Below are positions 49,874 to 59,489 of a DNA stretch of 64,000 nucleotides, piece by piece (the first letter of the stretch is position 1; each line of letters starts with the position of its first letter). Below the pieces are notes generated by a model that searched no databases, had not been told where the DNA came from, and was given only the letters and a program-made list of their open reading frames with translations. Source of the DNA: UBA11891 sp003533785 (GTDB lineage Bacteria; Bacteroidota; Bacteroidia; Flavobacteriales; Flavobacteriaceae); assembly GCA_949511625.1 (NCBI GenBank), contig CATFEX010000029.1:9036-73035 (forward strand), read 5' to 3'. Made by a program: the position numbers and the translations under genes.

Positions 49874-52723
49874 ATGCATCCAGACAGTTTTGAGAGTCGC
49901 CACTTAGGCCCTAATGAACAAGAAATAGCTAAAATGTTGAATCAGCTTCAGTTGGGAAGTGTAGAAGAATTGATTGCGCAAACCCTCCCCGACGCTATTC
50001 GATTGAAGAAACCAATGGCGCTAGCAGATGGAATTTCTGAACACCATTTTCTAAAAGAAATTCAAAATCTTGCCAATGACAATCTCCACTATGACTGCTA
50101 TATTGGAATGGGGTATCATCCTTCTATTACTCCGGCAGTTATCCAGCGAAATATTCTTGAAAATCCCGGGTGGTATACGGCCTATACTCCCTATCAAGCC
50201 GAGATTGCGCAAGGTCGTTTGGAAGCTATTTTCAATTTTCAAACCGTAGTTTGTGATCTCACTGGATTGCCCATTTCCAATGCCTCTTTATTGGATGAAA
50301 GTACTGCAGCAGCAGAAGCGATGAGCTTACTTTTTGCCGTTCGTAGTCGTGACCAAAAAAAACACAATAGCTGTCAGTTTTTTGTTGATACGGAAGTTCT
50401 GCCACAAACGCTTTCACTGCTGCAAACCCGGGCAGCCCCTCTTGGAATAGAATTGGTCGTGGGAGATTTGAATTCGGTAGAATTGAGTGCCAATTTCTTC
50501 GGTGCACTAATTCAATACCCTGGTAAAACAGGCGCCATTCCAAATCTCAAATCTGATATTGAAATATGTAATGCTTTAGGTATCAAGGTTGCTGTTGCTG
50601 CCGACATACTTTCTTTACTTCTTTTGGAAGCGCCCGGAAGACTAGGAGCTGAAGTAGTCGTAGGTTCTACCCAACGCTTGGGAATTCCCCTAGGTTATGG
50701 AGGTCCACATGCGGCATATTTTGCTACCATTGATGACTATAAACGTCACGTTCCTGGGCGAATCATTGGACAGACCCGTGACATCGATGGCAACCCAGCA
50801 CTTCGGATGGCTCTCCAAACGAGAGAGCAACACATTAAAAGAGATCGAGCCACCTCAAATATTTGTACAGCACAGGTATTACTTGCTGTGATGGCAGGTA
50901 TGTATGCCGTTTATCACGGACCCGAGAAACTACGCGCCATAGCACAACACATACATCAGATGACTGTGCGTTTGGAAAAAAGCTTGAATAAATTAGGTTT
51001 TATTCAGCTCAATACCCATTTCTTTGACACCTTATTTATTGAGGTCAAAAGAGATGTTATCGAGCCTATTGCACTACGAAATCAAATCAATATTAACTAT
51101 GTTGATGAGGATCGTATTAGCCTATCTCTCAATGAAACGACAGATGAAGATAGCTTGCAGAAGATAGTAGCCTTGTTTGAAGAAGTTGCTGGAAAAACAA
51201 TTGCCCTTTCGGACTCTACAACAGCATCTAGACTCCCATCAGATTTAATTCGAGCATGTGATTATCTCACCCATCCTGTCTTTAATTCGCATCATTCAGA
51301 AACAGCTTTGATGCGCTATATTAAACGTTTGGAAAGAAAAGATTTGGCACTCAACCATTCTATGATATCCCTCGGATCCTGCACAATGAAATTGAATGCC
51401 GCCGTGGAAATGCTTCCCCTTAGTTGGTCACAATGGAATGGACTTCATCCCTTTGTACCTGTCAATCAAGCTGGGGGATATCAAAAAGTTCTTAAATCAC
51501 TTGTACAACAACTCAATGAAATTACTGGTTTTGCGGCTACCTCCTTACAACCCAATTCGGGAGCACAAGGTGAATATTCTGGCCTAATGGTCATTCGTGC
51601 CTATCACCAGTCGCGTGGGGATGATCACCGTAATATTTGTTTGATTCCTGCTTCAGCACATGGAACCAACCCCGCTTCAGCAGTGATGGCGGGTATGAAA
51701 GTCATTGTAACCAAAACAGATATTGAAGGGAATATTGATTGGGATGATCTTTCAGAAAAAGCCGCTCAACATGCAGAAAACTTGGCTGGGTTGATGATAA
51801 CTTATCCTTCAACGCACGGAGTTTTCGAAAGTAAGATTAAAGATATTACTGGATTAATCCATAAGTACGGAGGTCAGGTGTACATGGATGGAGCCAATAT
51901 GAATGCGCAAGTTGGATTGACCAGTCCTGCTCTTATTGGTGCAGATGTTTGTCATCTAAACCTTCATAAAACTTTTGCTATTCCTCACGGAGGAGGAGGA
52001 CCAGGGGTTGGTCCTATTTGTGTAGCAGAACACTTAGCTTGTTTCCTTCCTACCAATCCTATAATCAAAACAGGAGGTGAACAAGGGATCACAGCAATTT
52101 CAGCGGCCCCATGGGGATCTGCGTTGGCTTGTTTGATTTCTTATGGATACATCCGTATGTTGGGTGGGCGTGGACTTACAAAAGCAACTGAAATAGCCAT
52201 CTTAAACGCCAATTATATCAAAAAAAGATTGGAAGGTGCATTCGAAGTTCTTTATAGTGGAGAAAATGGACGCGCTGCTCATGAACTCATTATTGATTGT
52301 CGAGACTTCAAGGAGATCGGAATCGAGGTAACAGATATTGCTAAGCGATTGATGGACTATGGTTTCCATGCACCTACAGTTTCGTTTCCAGTGGCAGGGA
52401 CGATGATGATCGAACCTACCGAAAGTGAAAATTTAGACGAAATAGATCGTTTTTGCGAAGCACTTATATCCATTCGGATGGAAATTGAAACCGCAGCTAA
52501 CGATACTGTTTCGTTAGACTTGTTAAAGAATGCCCCACACACACAGCAAATGATTACCAGTGATGAATGGCCTTTCCCATACAGTCGCAAAAAGGCCGCT
52601 TTCCCACTTCCTTTCGTTACTGAAAACAAGTTTTGGCCTAGTGTTAGAAGAGTCGATGAAGCTTTTGGGGATCGTAATTTGATATGCAGCTGTACCCCTA
52701 TTGAATTACTAATAGAAAGCTGA
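49874..52723 (+). CDS. gcvP: glycine dehydrogenase (decarboxylating), P protein
   Basis: PLP enzyme (949 aa) of the glycine cleavage system that decarboxylates glycine and passes aminomethyl to the H protein. Both halves of the fused homodimer-like chain are present: FESRHLGPNEQEI, YHPSITPAVIQRNILENPGWYTAYTPYQ-type motif, RDIDGNPALRMALQTREQHI in the first half, and SLGSCTMKLNAA, SAHGTNPASAVMAGMKV, MDGANMNAQVGLTSP and the PLP lysine in LNLHKTFAIPHGGGGPGVGPI in the second. The T and H proteins are not in the window, so the complex is dispersed on the chromosome. Confidence 0.98.
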   Translation: MHPDSFESRHLGPNEQEIAKMLNQLQLGSVEELIAQTLPDAIRLKKPMALADGISEHHFLKEIQNLANDNLHYDCYIGMGYHPSITPAVIQRNILENPGWYTAYTPYQAEIAQGRLEAIFNFQTVVCDLTGLPISNASLLDESTAAAEAMSLLFAVRSRDQKKHNSCQFFVDTEVLPQTLSLLQTRAAPLGIELVVGDLNSVELSANFFGALIQYPGKTGAIPNLKSDIEICNALGIKVAVAADILSLLLLEAPGRLGAEVVVGSTQRLGIPLGYGGPHAAYFATIDDYKRHVPGRIIGQTRDIDGNPALRMALQTREQHIKRDRATSNICTAQVLLAVMAGMYAVYHGPEKLRAIAQHIHQMTVRLEKSLNKLGFIQLNTHFFDTLFIEVKRDVIEPIALRNQININYVDEDRISLSLNETTDEDSLQKIVALFEEVAGKTIALSDSTTASRLPSDLIRACDYLTHPVFNSHHSETALMRYIKRLERKDLALNHSMISLGSCTMKLNAAVEMLPLSWSQWNGLHPFVPVNQAGGYQKVLKSLVQQLNEITGFAATSLQPNSGAQGEYSGLMVIRAYHQSRGDDHRNICLIPASAHGTNPASAVMAGMKVIVTKTDIEGNIDWDDLSEKAAQHAENLAGLMITYPSTHGVFESKIKDITGLIHKYGGQVYMDGANMNAQVGLTSPALIGADVCHLNLHKTFAIPHGGGGPGVGPICVAEHLACFLPTNPIIKTGGEQGITAISAAPWGSALACLISYGYIRMLGGRGLTKATEIAILNANYIKKRLEGAFEVLYSGENGRAAHELIIDCRDFKEIGIEVTDIAKRLMDYGFHAPTVSFPVAGTMMIEPTESENLDEIDRFCEALISIRMEIETAANDTVSLDLLKNAPHTQQMITSDEWPFPYSRKKAAFPLPFVTENKFWPSVRRVDEAFGDRNLICSCTPIELLIES

Positions 52724-52837
52724 TATACAATAATTTAAAATTAATCCCTATTCAAGTTATTAAATCGTTGAATATCGTAGCGTTTTTTTAAGGTCTACCC
52801 TTCATCAAATCAAAACTATGAAATTCGTTCTCGTATT

Positions 52838-53896
52838 ATGGAAGTCAGAATCATTGGTACCGGGGCCCACATACCCAATCGAGAACATAAGAACAACCAG
52901 TTTTTGGATAACCAATTTTTTGATGCTAATGGAGAATCGATTCCAAACAACAATGAAGAGATTATTGAAAAATTTTCTTCTATCACTGGAATAAAAGAAC
53001 GTAAATACACCGATCCCTCCTTAAACACTTCTGATTTAGCAGCTCAAGCCGCTAAAATTGCCATTGACGATGCTCAAATCGATCCAGAAAGCCTAGATTA
53101 CATTATACTTGCCCAAAACGTTGGCGATATCACAGCCCACTCAGACCAATCCGATGCCCTACCAAGTGTTGCTTCACGGGTAAAAGCTAAATTGGGGATC
53201 AACAATCCGAAATGTGTGGCTTATGATCTCATTTTTGGATGTCCCGGCTGGGTGGAAGGAATGATACATGCCAACGCTTTTATTAAAGCTGGAATGGCGA
53301 GTCGATGTCTCGTTATTGGATCCGAAACATTATCACGCGTGACTGATCCCCACGATCGAGATTCCATGATCTATGCCGATGGAGCAGGCGCTACAATTGT
53401 AGAAAAAAGTGATTCAATTCCTGGCATCCTCTCCCATGCTACAGCTACTTTTACGTCGGAAGGAGAGGCTGAATTTATTTTTATGGGGCCCTCCAACAAA
53501 AAAACAGATGATTCCACAAAATACATCAAAATGCAAGGAAGAAAGGTCTATGAGTTTGCTCTCACTCAAGTACCCCTTGCCATGAAAGAATGTCTTGACA
53601 AAGCTGAAATCCCTATTAAAGAACTCAAAAAAATATTCATCCATCAGGCCAACCTCAAAATGGATGAGGCAATCATTAAACGATTTTATCGTCTTTACAA
53701 AACTCCTCCCCCAAATGATATTCTACCCATGAATATTGAGACCTTCGGAAACAGTTCGGTAGCCACCATTCCCACCCTACTCGATCTCGTTCGAAAAACA
53801 AATTTTAAAAATCACAAAATTGAAAAAGGGGATATTATTCTATTTGCGAGTGTAGGTGCTGGGATGAACATCAATGCCATCACATATCAGGTGTAA
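52838..53896 (+). CDS. 3-oxoacyl-ACP synthase III (KAS III/FabH)-like protein
   Basis: Thiolase-fold enzyme (352 aa). The catalytic triad appears complete: Cys in LIFGCPGWVEGM, His in IFIHQANLKM, Asn in FGNSSVATIP. An N-terminal insertion of about 25 residues (LDNQFFDANGESIPNNNEEI) separates it from housekeeping FabH. KAS III-like paralogues of this type are widespread in Bacteroidota; whether this one starts fatty-acid chains or acts in a specialised lipid path is not clear. It is followed after 42 nt by an Mla-type transporter. Confidence 0.9.
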   Translation: MEVRIIGTGAHIPNREHKNNQFLDNQFFDANGESIPNNNEEIIEKFSSITGIKERKYTDPSLNTSDLAAQAAKIAIDDAQIDPESLDYIILAQNVGDITAHSDQSDALPSVASRVKAKLGINNPKCVAYDLIFGCPGWVEGMIHANAFIKAGMASRCLVIGSETLSRVTDPHDRDSMIYADGAGATIVEKSDSIPGILSHATATFTSEGEAEFIFMGPSNKKTDDSTKYIKMQGRKVYEFALTQVPLAMKECLDKAEIPIKELKKIFIHQANLKMDEAIIKRFYRLYKTPPPNDILPMNIETFGNSSVATIPTLLDLVRKTNFKNHKIEKGDIILFASVGAGMNINAITYQV

Positions 53897-53923
53897 TTAA
53901 CGCCCCCATACCGTTTAAATTCT

Positions 53924-53931
53924 TAATTTTG
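53924..53931 (+). promoter_or_regulatory. -7 promoter element before the MlaE-type permease gene
   Basis: TAATTTTG, an exact TAnnTTTG match, ends 7 nt before the start codon ATG at 53939. This would place the transcript start at or next to the start codon, so an almost leaderless mRNA is possible. No -33 box is evident. Confidence 0.45.
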
Positions 53932-53938
53932 AGTAGCT

Positions 53939-54676
53939 ATGAAACTCTTCGTACACATAGGCCGCTACTTCATTATGATTCAAAAAATCTTTGAGAAGTT
54001 TACGAAATGGCCCATACTCAAAAAACTCATTCTAACTGATATTGAAACATTAATTGTCGGCTCCCTAGGTATTGTTTCCTTCATTTCCTTTTTTGTGGGG
54101 GGAGTTGTTGCTATTCAAACGGCATTGAATATGGAAAATCCCTTATTGCCAAGAAACTTAATGGGCTTTGCTACGCGCCAATCTGTTATTTTAGAGTTTG
54201 CCCCAACCTTTATATCTGTTATCATGGCAGGAAAAGTTGGCTCATACATCACTTCCAGTATTGGAACCATGCGAGTTACAGAACAAATTGATGCTCTTGA
54301 AATAATGGGTATCAATACCTACAATTATTTAATTTTTCCCAAAATCATCGCTCTTTTATTTTATCCCTTTGTGATTACTATTGCAATGTTTCTTGGGATT
54401 TTTGGTGGATATATTGCCTGCGTTTATGGAGGCTTTTCCTCTAGTGAAGAATTTATTGATGGGATTCAATTGGATTTCATTCCTTTCCATGTCACCTATT
54501 CTTTTGTCAAAACATATTTATTTGCACTTCTTTTAGCCACTATTCCTTCCTATCACGGCTATTTTTTAAAAGGGGGTGCCTTGGACGTTGGGAAGGCCAG
54601 CACCACTTCGTTTGTCTGGACCAGTGTTGCAATTATTATAGTGAACTATATGGTAACACAAATTCTTTTGACCTAA
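53939..54676 (+). CDS. MlaE-family ABC transporter permease
   Basis: Inner-membrane permease (245 aa) with five to six helices. Family signatures are GGVVAIQTALNM, EFAPTFISVIMAGKVGSYITSSIGTMRVTEQIDALEIMG-type block (conserved EQxDALxxMG), and the C-terminal GGALDVGKASTTSFVWT. Such permeases work with an MlaF ATPase in retrograde phospholipid or related lipid trafficking between the membranes. The ATPase follows by 1 nt. No MlaD, MlaB or MlaC gene is nearby. Confidence 0.93.
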   Translation: MKLFVHIGRYFIMIQKIFEKFTKWPILKKLILTDIETLIVGSLGIVSFISFFVGGVVAIQTALNMENPLLPRNLMGFATRQSVILEFAPTFISVIMAGKVGSYITSSIGTMRVTEQIDALEIMGINTYNYLIFPKIIALLFYPFVITIAMFLGIFGGYIACVYGGFSSSEEFIDGIQLDFIPFHVTYSFVKTYLFALLLATIPSYHGYFLKGGALDVGKASTTSFVWTSVAIIIVNYMVTQILLT

Positions 54677-54677
54677 T

Positions 54678-55439
54678 ATGATTCAAGCCCAAAGTTTGTT
54701 CAAGTCTTTTGGAAACACAACCGTGTTGAAAGACATCTCTGCTACTTTTGATAAGGGGAAAACAAATCTTATCATTGGGCAAAGTGGTTCGGGTAAAACT
54801 GTGTTTTTGAAGTGCTTGTTGGGACTTCATGAGATTGATCAAGGAAGTATAAATTACAATGGCGTGTCTTTCGAAAAAATGAACCTTAAGGAGCGAACCC
54901 AATTGCGTCAAGACATTGGAATGGTGTTTCAAGGAAGCGCATTATTCGACTCCATGTCAGTAGAGGAAAATATTATGTTCCCCTTAAAAATGCTTACGGA
55001 AAAGAGTAATGAAGAAATTAGAGAACGAACCAATGCCGTAATCAAACGTGTCAATCTAATCGATGCCAATGCCAAGCTCCCTTCTGAAATCTCAGGAGGC
55101 ATGCAAAAAAGAGTAGCCATTGCACGGGCCATCGTGATGAATCCAAAATACCTGTTTTGTGATGAACCCAATTCTGGATTAGATCCCAAAACAGCTATAA
55201 TTATTGATAATCTCATTCAGGAAATTACCGAAGAATTTCAGATCACCACCGTAATTAATACGCATGATATGAATTCTGTGATGGAAATTGGTCAAAAAAT
55301 TATTTTCCTTGAAAATGGAACCAAAGCATGGGAAGGGGATAAAGAAGAAATTTTTGTGACAGATAATAAAGCCGTAGGTGATTTTGTTTATTCTTCTGAA
55401 TTATTTAAAAAGGTTCGAGCAACTTATCGAAAAAAATAA
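54678..55439 (+). CDS. MlaF-type ABC transporter ATP-binding protein
   Basis: ABC ATPase (253 aa). Walker A GQSGSGKTVF, Q-loop VFQGSALFDSMSVEENI (the ALFDSMSVxEN stretch is typical of MlaF), the signature SGGMQKRVAIARAI, Walker B YLFCDEPNSGLDP and the switch histidine NTHD are intact. It powers the permease encoded just upstream; together they form an inner-membrane lipid transporter core. Ends 46 nt before the convergent SprT-like gene. Confidence 0.95.
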   Translation: MIQAQSLFKSFGNTTVLKDISATFDKGKTNLIIGQSGSGKTVFLKCLLGLHEIDQGSINYNGVSFEKMNLKERTQLRQDIGMVFQGSALFDSMSVEENIMFPLKMLTEKSNEEIRERTNAVIKRVNLIDANAKLPSEISGGMQKRVAIARAIVMNPKYLFCDEPNSGLDPKTAIIIDNLIQEITEEFQITTVINTHDMNSVMEIGQKIIFLENGTKAWEGDKEEIFVTDNKAVGDFVYSSELFKKVRATYRKK

Positions 55440-55485
55440 CTCAAGGCATACTTTTAAAATAGGCGTTTGAAGATGCCCTTAATCC

Positions 55486-56082
55486 TTAAATTTTCTCTCT
55501 TTTAACCACTGCATGAGGACTAACTAAATATTTTTTATGACTTGGGAGTGCAGTGCATTCAAAGCGCTTTCTTCGTTGCGGGCCACGAATAAATTTTCTC
55601 CCATTAGTCAAAGTAAAAACCTCACCTTCATCCAATTCAAAGATATAAGTTTTGTCTGGGTTAGAATCATAGCGATGTAACGCACAAACCAAATTGAAAT
55701 CCGTATCGGTTGCTGCTTTTGGATTTTTAAAGTGCGCAGCCAAGACAGCTAATAATTCTTTTGGGAAAATCTCTGGATGAAGTAGCGGCACCATTATCTC
55801 TTTATAGACTTGTTTCCATTCTGTCCCGTGGGGTTTTATTCTGTTGCCAAATTTTTCAAAAGCGATGAAATGAGCAATTTCATGGAGGAGGGTAATTAAA
55901 AACCGATATGGATTATCTGTTTTATTTAATGTGATTTCGTGCTTACCATTCGAATGTTTCCGGTAGTCTCCGTGCTTACTAAAACGCTCTTTAGTGATTT
56001 TAATCCCTAAAGGCCATTCAGCCATCAAGTTTTGAATGTATGGTTTTGATTTTTCAGGTAGGGCTGCGAGTACCTCAGTCAT
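55486..56082 (-). CDS. SprT-like zinc-metalloprotease-fold protein
   Basis: A 198-aa protein of the SprT/Spartan-like superfamily. The metal motif LLHEIAHFIAF (HExxH) and a third ligand candidate in PHGTEWKQVYKEIM are visible. In bacteria this family has no proven activity, although eukaryotic Spartan cleaves DNA-protein crosslinks. A zinc-ribbon tail with cysteines is not present; only one Cys pair would be far apart. It ends the pdhA-pdhC-SDR-sprT minus-strand set. Confidence 0.85.
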   Translation of the reverse strand: MTEVLAALPEKSKPYIQNLMAEWPLGIKITKERFSKHGDYRKHSNGKHEITLNKTDNPYRFLITLLHEIAHFIAFEKFGNRIKPHGTEWKQVYKEIMVPLLHPEIFPKELLAVLAAHFKNPKAATDTDFNLVCALHRYDSNPDKTYIFELDEGEVFTLTNGRKFIRGPQRRKRFECTALPSHKKYLVSPHAVVKREKI

Positions 56083-56088
56083 TATTCT

Positions 56089-56760
56089 CTAGGGTGTACT
56101 TTTAGCAACTGGAAGCACTTTTCCATTATATAACTCATGTCCCCGACAGGCGAAGTCCAATATGTATTCACCCATCTGAATTGCTGAAATTGGAGCCTTA
56201 TAGCCTGGGAAAGCTTCTTCCAACATTTCCGTCTGTACAGCCCCTAAAGCAAGTGCATTAAAAGCTGGACCTGTTTCATTATATTCTTCTGCCAAAAGCT
56301 CTGTAAGTGTAATGACAGCACCCTTACTACTGCTGTAGGCAGCCAAGCCAGGGAATTTGGAACTCCCTTGAATTCCTCCCATGCTGGTAATAGAAAGTAC
56401 ATGTCCTGTTGATGATATAAAAGGAAGGGTGGTACGCGTTAATTCAGCCAAACCAAAAACATTGACGCGATATACGGATTCAAAAACTTCCCAGTCCGAC
56501 TCTGAAAAAGGAGTTTGTTTTAAATAACCCGCGTTGTTGACTAGAAAGTCAACACAAATATTTTCTTTTTTCAGATACTCAACATAGGGCGATAGTGACT
56601 TTGGTTGGGAGAGATCTACTGAAAAAACGGTTACGCCAAGCTCTTGTAGTGGAACTGTATTACGAGAAAGAGCGATAACATGAAGGCCTTGTTTTTGTGC
56701 TAACCGTGTCAATTCAAATCCAATTCCTCTACTAGCACCACTGACTACAATTGTTTTCAT
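56089..56760 (-). CDS. short-chain dehydrogenase/reductase
   Basis: NAD(P)-binding SDR enzyme (223 aa). The cofactor loop VVSGASRGIGFELT, the NNAG motif (LVNNAGYLK), the catalytic Ser (SITSMGG) and YxxxK (AYSSSKGAVI) are intact. The substrate is unknown. ATG 56760 is chosen because it directly precedes the first beta strand (MKTIVVSGAS) that starts SDR proteins; the frame is open upstream only inside the pdhC coding end. It lies 28 nt after pdhC and 6 nt before the SprT-like gene. Confidence 0.9.
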   Translation of the reverse strand: MKTIVVSGASRGIGFELTRLAQKQGLHVIALSRNTVPLQELGVTVFSVDLSQPKSLSPYVEYLKKENICVDFLVNNAGYLKQTPFSESDWEVFESVYRVNVFGLAELTRTTLPFISSTGHVLSITSMGGIQGSSKFPGLAAYSSSKGAVITLTELLAEEYNETGPAFNALALGAVQTEMLEEAFPGYKAPISAIQMGEYILDFACRGHELYNGKVLPVAKSTP

Positions 56761-56788
56761 CTTACGAGTGCGATTGTTTAAACCAAGC

Positions 56789-58411
56789 TTAGGATACAAG
56801 CATGGTGATGGGGTTTTCAATAAATCCTCGAAGGGTCTGAAGAAATTGAGCTCCTGTAGCTCCGTCTACCGTCCGGTGATCACAAGCTAAAGTTAATTTC
56901 ATCGTATTACCAATAACAATATCACCTTCTTTAACTACCGGTTTTTGCACTATACTTCCAACAGAAAGAATTGCCGAATTGGGTTGATTAATTATGGAGG
57001 TGAATTCTTGAATACCAAACATTCCTAAATTAGATATGGTGAAGGTACTTCCTTCCATTTCTGCTGGAGTCAATTTTTTGTTTCGAGCTCTCGAAGCAAA
57101 ATCTTTCACCTGAAGGCCAATCTGAGGCAAAGCCAACTCATTAGCAAATTTTAATACGGGTACTAGAAGTCCGTCTTCTACGGCTACAGCTACGCCCACA
57201 TGAACGTGATGATTGTGCACAATTTTATCGTCATACCACTGAGAATTTACTTCCGGGTGGATTTTCAATGCCATTCCAGCGGCTTTGATCACAATATCAT
57301 TAAAAGATATTTTAGTATCAGGCAGGCTGTTATATTGCGTTCGGAAAGCGATGGCAGCATCCATATTGTACTCAACACCTAGATAATAGTGAGGTGCTGT
57401 AAATTTTGATGCGGATAAGCGTTTGGCAATCGTTTTCCGCATTTGACTATTGGCCAGTTCGGTGATTTGTTCCACTCCTGCAGCTTGCTGAATTCCGACA
57501 GTGCCTCTGGGCTGGTAGGACTCAATATCTTTTTTGACAATTCGTCCGTGATCACCTGTCCCTTGAATATGGGATAAATTAATCCCTTTTTCAGCAGCGA
57601 TTTTCTTAGCCAATGGAGACGCAATGATTCTTCCGTTAGGAGTTGGTATACTAGCAGGAGGGCTAGAAACTTCTTTTTTGTCTTGAACGGGAGGAGGGGC
57701 TGCTGCTGTTTTTTCAGAAATGCTAGCCGTCTCTGGAGCTTTGTTCTCTGTGGCCGATGGTACAGATACTTCAGTTGCAGAAGCCAAAACGGCTGCCACA
57801 TCGGTGCCCTCTGGACCTATTACTGCAAGAACAGCATCAACAGGAGCTGATTCTCCTTCCTGGATTCCTATATAAAGTAATAGACCCGAATAGAAGGATT
57901 CAAATTCCATCGTGGCCTTGTCGGTCTCAATTTCAGCTAATATATCTCCTTCTTGAACAGTGTTTCCAACTTTTTTTAGCCAAGTGGCAACAGTACCTTC
58001 TTCCATCGTATCACTCAAACGTGGCATTTTTACAATCTGAACTCCTTCTGGAACAGGTGTGGGAATTGTATCTGTTTTTTCCTTTGGCTCTGGAGTTGTT
58101 GATTGAGATACCTCTTCTTGACTTTCATTAACCGATGGCATTTCATTACTTAATAGAGCTGAAATATCCTCGCCTTTTTCACCCACTATAGCTAACAAGG
58201 TATCTACAGGAGCTGAAGCTCCCTCTTGAATTCCAATGTGAAGCAATTCACCTTCGTAGAAAGCTTCAAATTCCATAGTCGCTTTATCGGTCTCAATTTC
58301 AGCTAAAATGTCACCTTCCTTAATGCTATCGCCAACTTTTTTGAACCATTGGGCTACGGTACCCTCCTCCATTGTATCACTCAATCGAGGCATGTTAATC
58401 ACTTCTGCCAT
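56789..58411 (-). CDS. pdhC: pyruvate dehydrogenase complex E2, dihydrolipoamide acetyltransferase
   Basis: E2 core (540 aa) of the pyruvate dehydrogenase complex. Two lipoyl domains (about 2-77 and 128-203) each contain the lipoyl-lysine motif ETDKATMEFE; they are so alike that they look like a recent duplication. An Ala/Pro-rich linker leads to the peripheral subunit-binding domain (about 262-300, ASPLAKKIAAEKGINL) and the catalytic acyltransferase domain ending DHRTVDGATGAQFL. It abuts pdhA with no gap. The E1 beta and E3 genes are not in the window. Confidence 0.96.
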   Translation of the reverse strand: MAEVINMPRLSDTMEEGTVAQWFKKVGDSIKEGDILAEIETDKATMEFEAFYEGELLHIGIQEGASAPVDTLLAIVGEKGEDISALLSNEMPSVNESQEEVSQSTTPEPKEKTDTIPTPVPEGVQIVKMPRLSDTMEEGTVATWLKKVGNTVQEGDILAEIETDKATMEFESFYSGLLLYIGIQEGESAPVDAVLAVIGPEGTDVAAVLASATEVSVPSATENKAPETASISEKTAAAPPPVQDKKEVSSPPASIPTPNGRIIASPLAKKIAAEKGINLSHIQGTGDHGRIVKKDIESYQPRGTVGIQQAAGVEQITELANSQMRKTIAKRLSASKFTAPHYYLGVEYNMDAAIAFRTQYNSLPDTKISFNDIVIKAAGMALKIHPEVNSQWYDDKIVHNHHVHVGVAVAVEDGLLVPVLKFANELALPQIGLQVKDFASRARNKKLTPAEMEGSTFTISNLGMFGIQEFTSIINQPNSAILSVGSIVQKPVVKEGDIVIGNTMKLTLACDHRTVDGATGAQFLQTLRGFIENPITMLVS

Positions 58412-59413
58412 CTATTCTATTTTATGCTTTATAAATGGATAATCATTTTGTTCATATACGGCATCGTACATAAGCTGTTTTTCTGGAAAAGGAGATTCTT
58501 CGGCAAACTTTTCACACTCTGCGACTCTCGTCTTTACCTCCTTATCAATAATATCTAAATCGTCCTGAGAAGCGTAGTTTTTTGTGAGAATGGTTTCTTT
58601 CACTTTAGTTATGGGGTCTATTTTGCGATATTCTTCCACTTCTTCTTTGGTTCGATAATGTTGTGCGTCCGACATGGAATGGCCTCGGTATCGGTAGGTT
58701 TTCATTTCCAAAAAGGAAGGCCCTTTACCGGCTCGAGCATGTTGGATTGCTTTGTCCATCGCTTTGGCTACAGCAACAGGATCCATTCCGTCAACAGGTT
58801 CACAAGGCATTTCATAGCCCAACCCCAATTTCCATATCTCCTGATGACTGGCTGTTCGAGCGACAGAAGTTCCCATGGCATATCCATTGTTTTCAACAAC
58901 AAAAACTACTGGAAGCTGCCATAAAGTTGCCAAATTCAAGGTTTCGTGAAGCGATCCTTGACGGACAGCGCCATCTCCCATATAGCAGAGCGTTACATTG
59001 TCTCTTTTAAAATATTGATCTCCAAAGGCCATCCCAGCACCTAGGGGAATTTGTCCCCCGACAATACCATGACCTCCATGAAAATGGTGCTCTTTAGAAA
59101 AAATATGCATGGATCCGCCAAGTCCCATTGAAGTCCCTGTTGCCTTTCCAAAAAGTTCGGCCATCACTCTTTTGGGGTCTACTCCTAGGCCGATGGGTTG
59201 CACATGATTTCGGTAGGCAGTGATCATTCTATCTTTGCCAATTTCCATAGCGTGGAGAGAACCAGCCAACACGGCTTCTTGACCGTTGTATAGATGCAAA
59301 AATCCTCTTACTTTTTGCTGGATATAGACTGCCGCTAATTTGTCCTCAAACTTTCGCCAAAAAAGCATATCCTTGTACCATTGTATATAGGTCTGCTTGG
59401 TGATTTTCTTCAT
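58412..59413 (-). CDS. pdhA: pyruvate dehydrogenase E1 component, alpha subunit
   Basis: Thiamine diphosphate enzyme subunit (333 aa) that decarboxylates pyruvate. The ThDP motif begins with GDGAVRQGSLHETLN and ends with ENNGYAMGTS. The Family segments LYNGQEAVLAGSL, TAYRNHVQPIG, GGSMHIFS and the phosphorylation-loop-like YRYRGHSMSDAQHYR are also present. Working partner of the E2 encoded next to it; the beta subunit must lie elsewhere. The promoter would be in the 76-nt gap after porV, or farther upstream. Confidence 0.96.
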   Translation of the reverse strand: MKKITKQTYIQWYKDMLFWRKFEDKLAAVYIQQKVRGFLHLYNGQEAVLAGSLHAMEIGKDRMITAYRNHVQPIGLGVDPKRVMAELFGKATGTSMGLGGSMHIFSKEHHFHGGHGIVGGQIPLGAGMAFGDQYFKRDNVTLCYMGDGAVRQGSLHETLNLATLWQLPVVFVVENNGYAMGTSVARTASHQEIWKLGLGYEMPCEPVDGMDPVAVAKAMDKAIQHARAGKGPSFLEMKTYRYRGHSMSDAQHYRTKEEVEEYRKIDPITKVKETILTKNYASQDDLDIIDKEVKTRVAECEKFAEESPFPEKQLMYDAVYEQNDYPFIKHKIE

Positions 59414-59489
59414 AAATCCAATTGGATAGGTTACAATTCAAATTCTAGTACAAAAATAGTTAATTAATTCCAGATGAAAGAGTGAAAAA

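Noticed and set aside
49699..49893. 64-codon plus-strand frame leading into gcvP
   Set aside because: Overlaps the UbiA-like gene start and the gcvP start; no family features. The region reads as promoter and leader.
57757..58131. 124-codon plus-strand frame opposite pdhC
   Set aside because: Shadow of the lipoyl domains and Ala/Pro linker.
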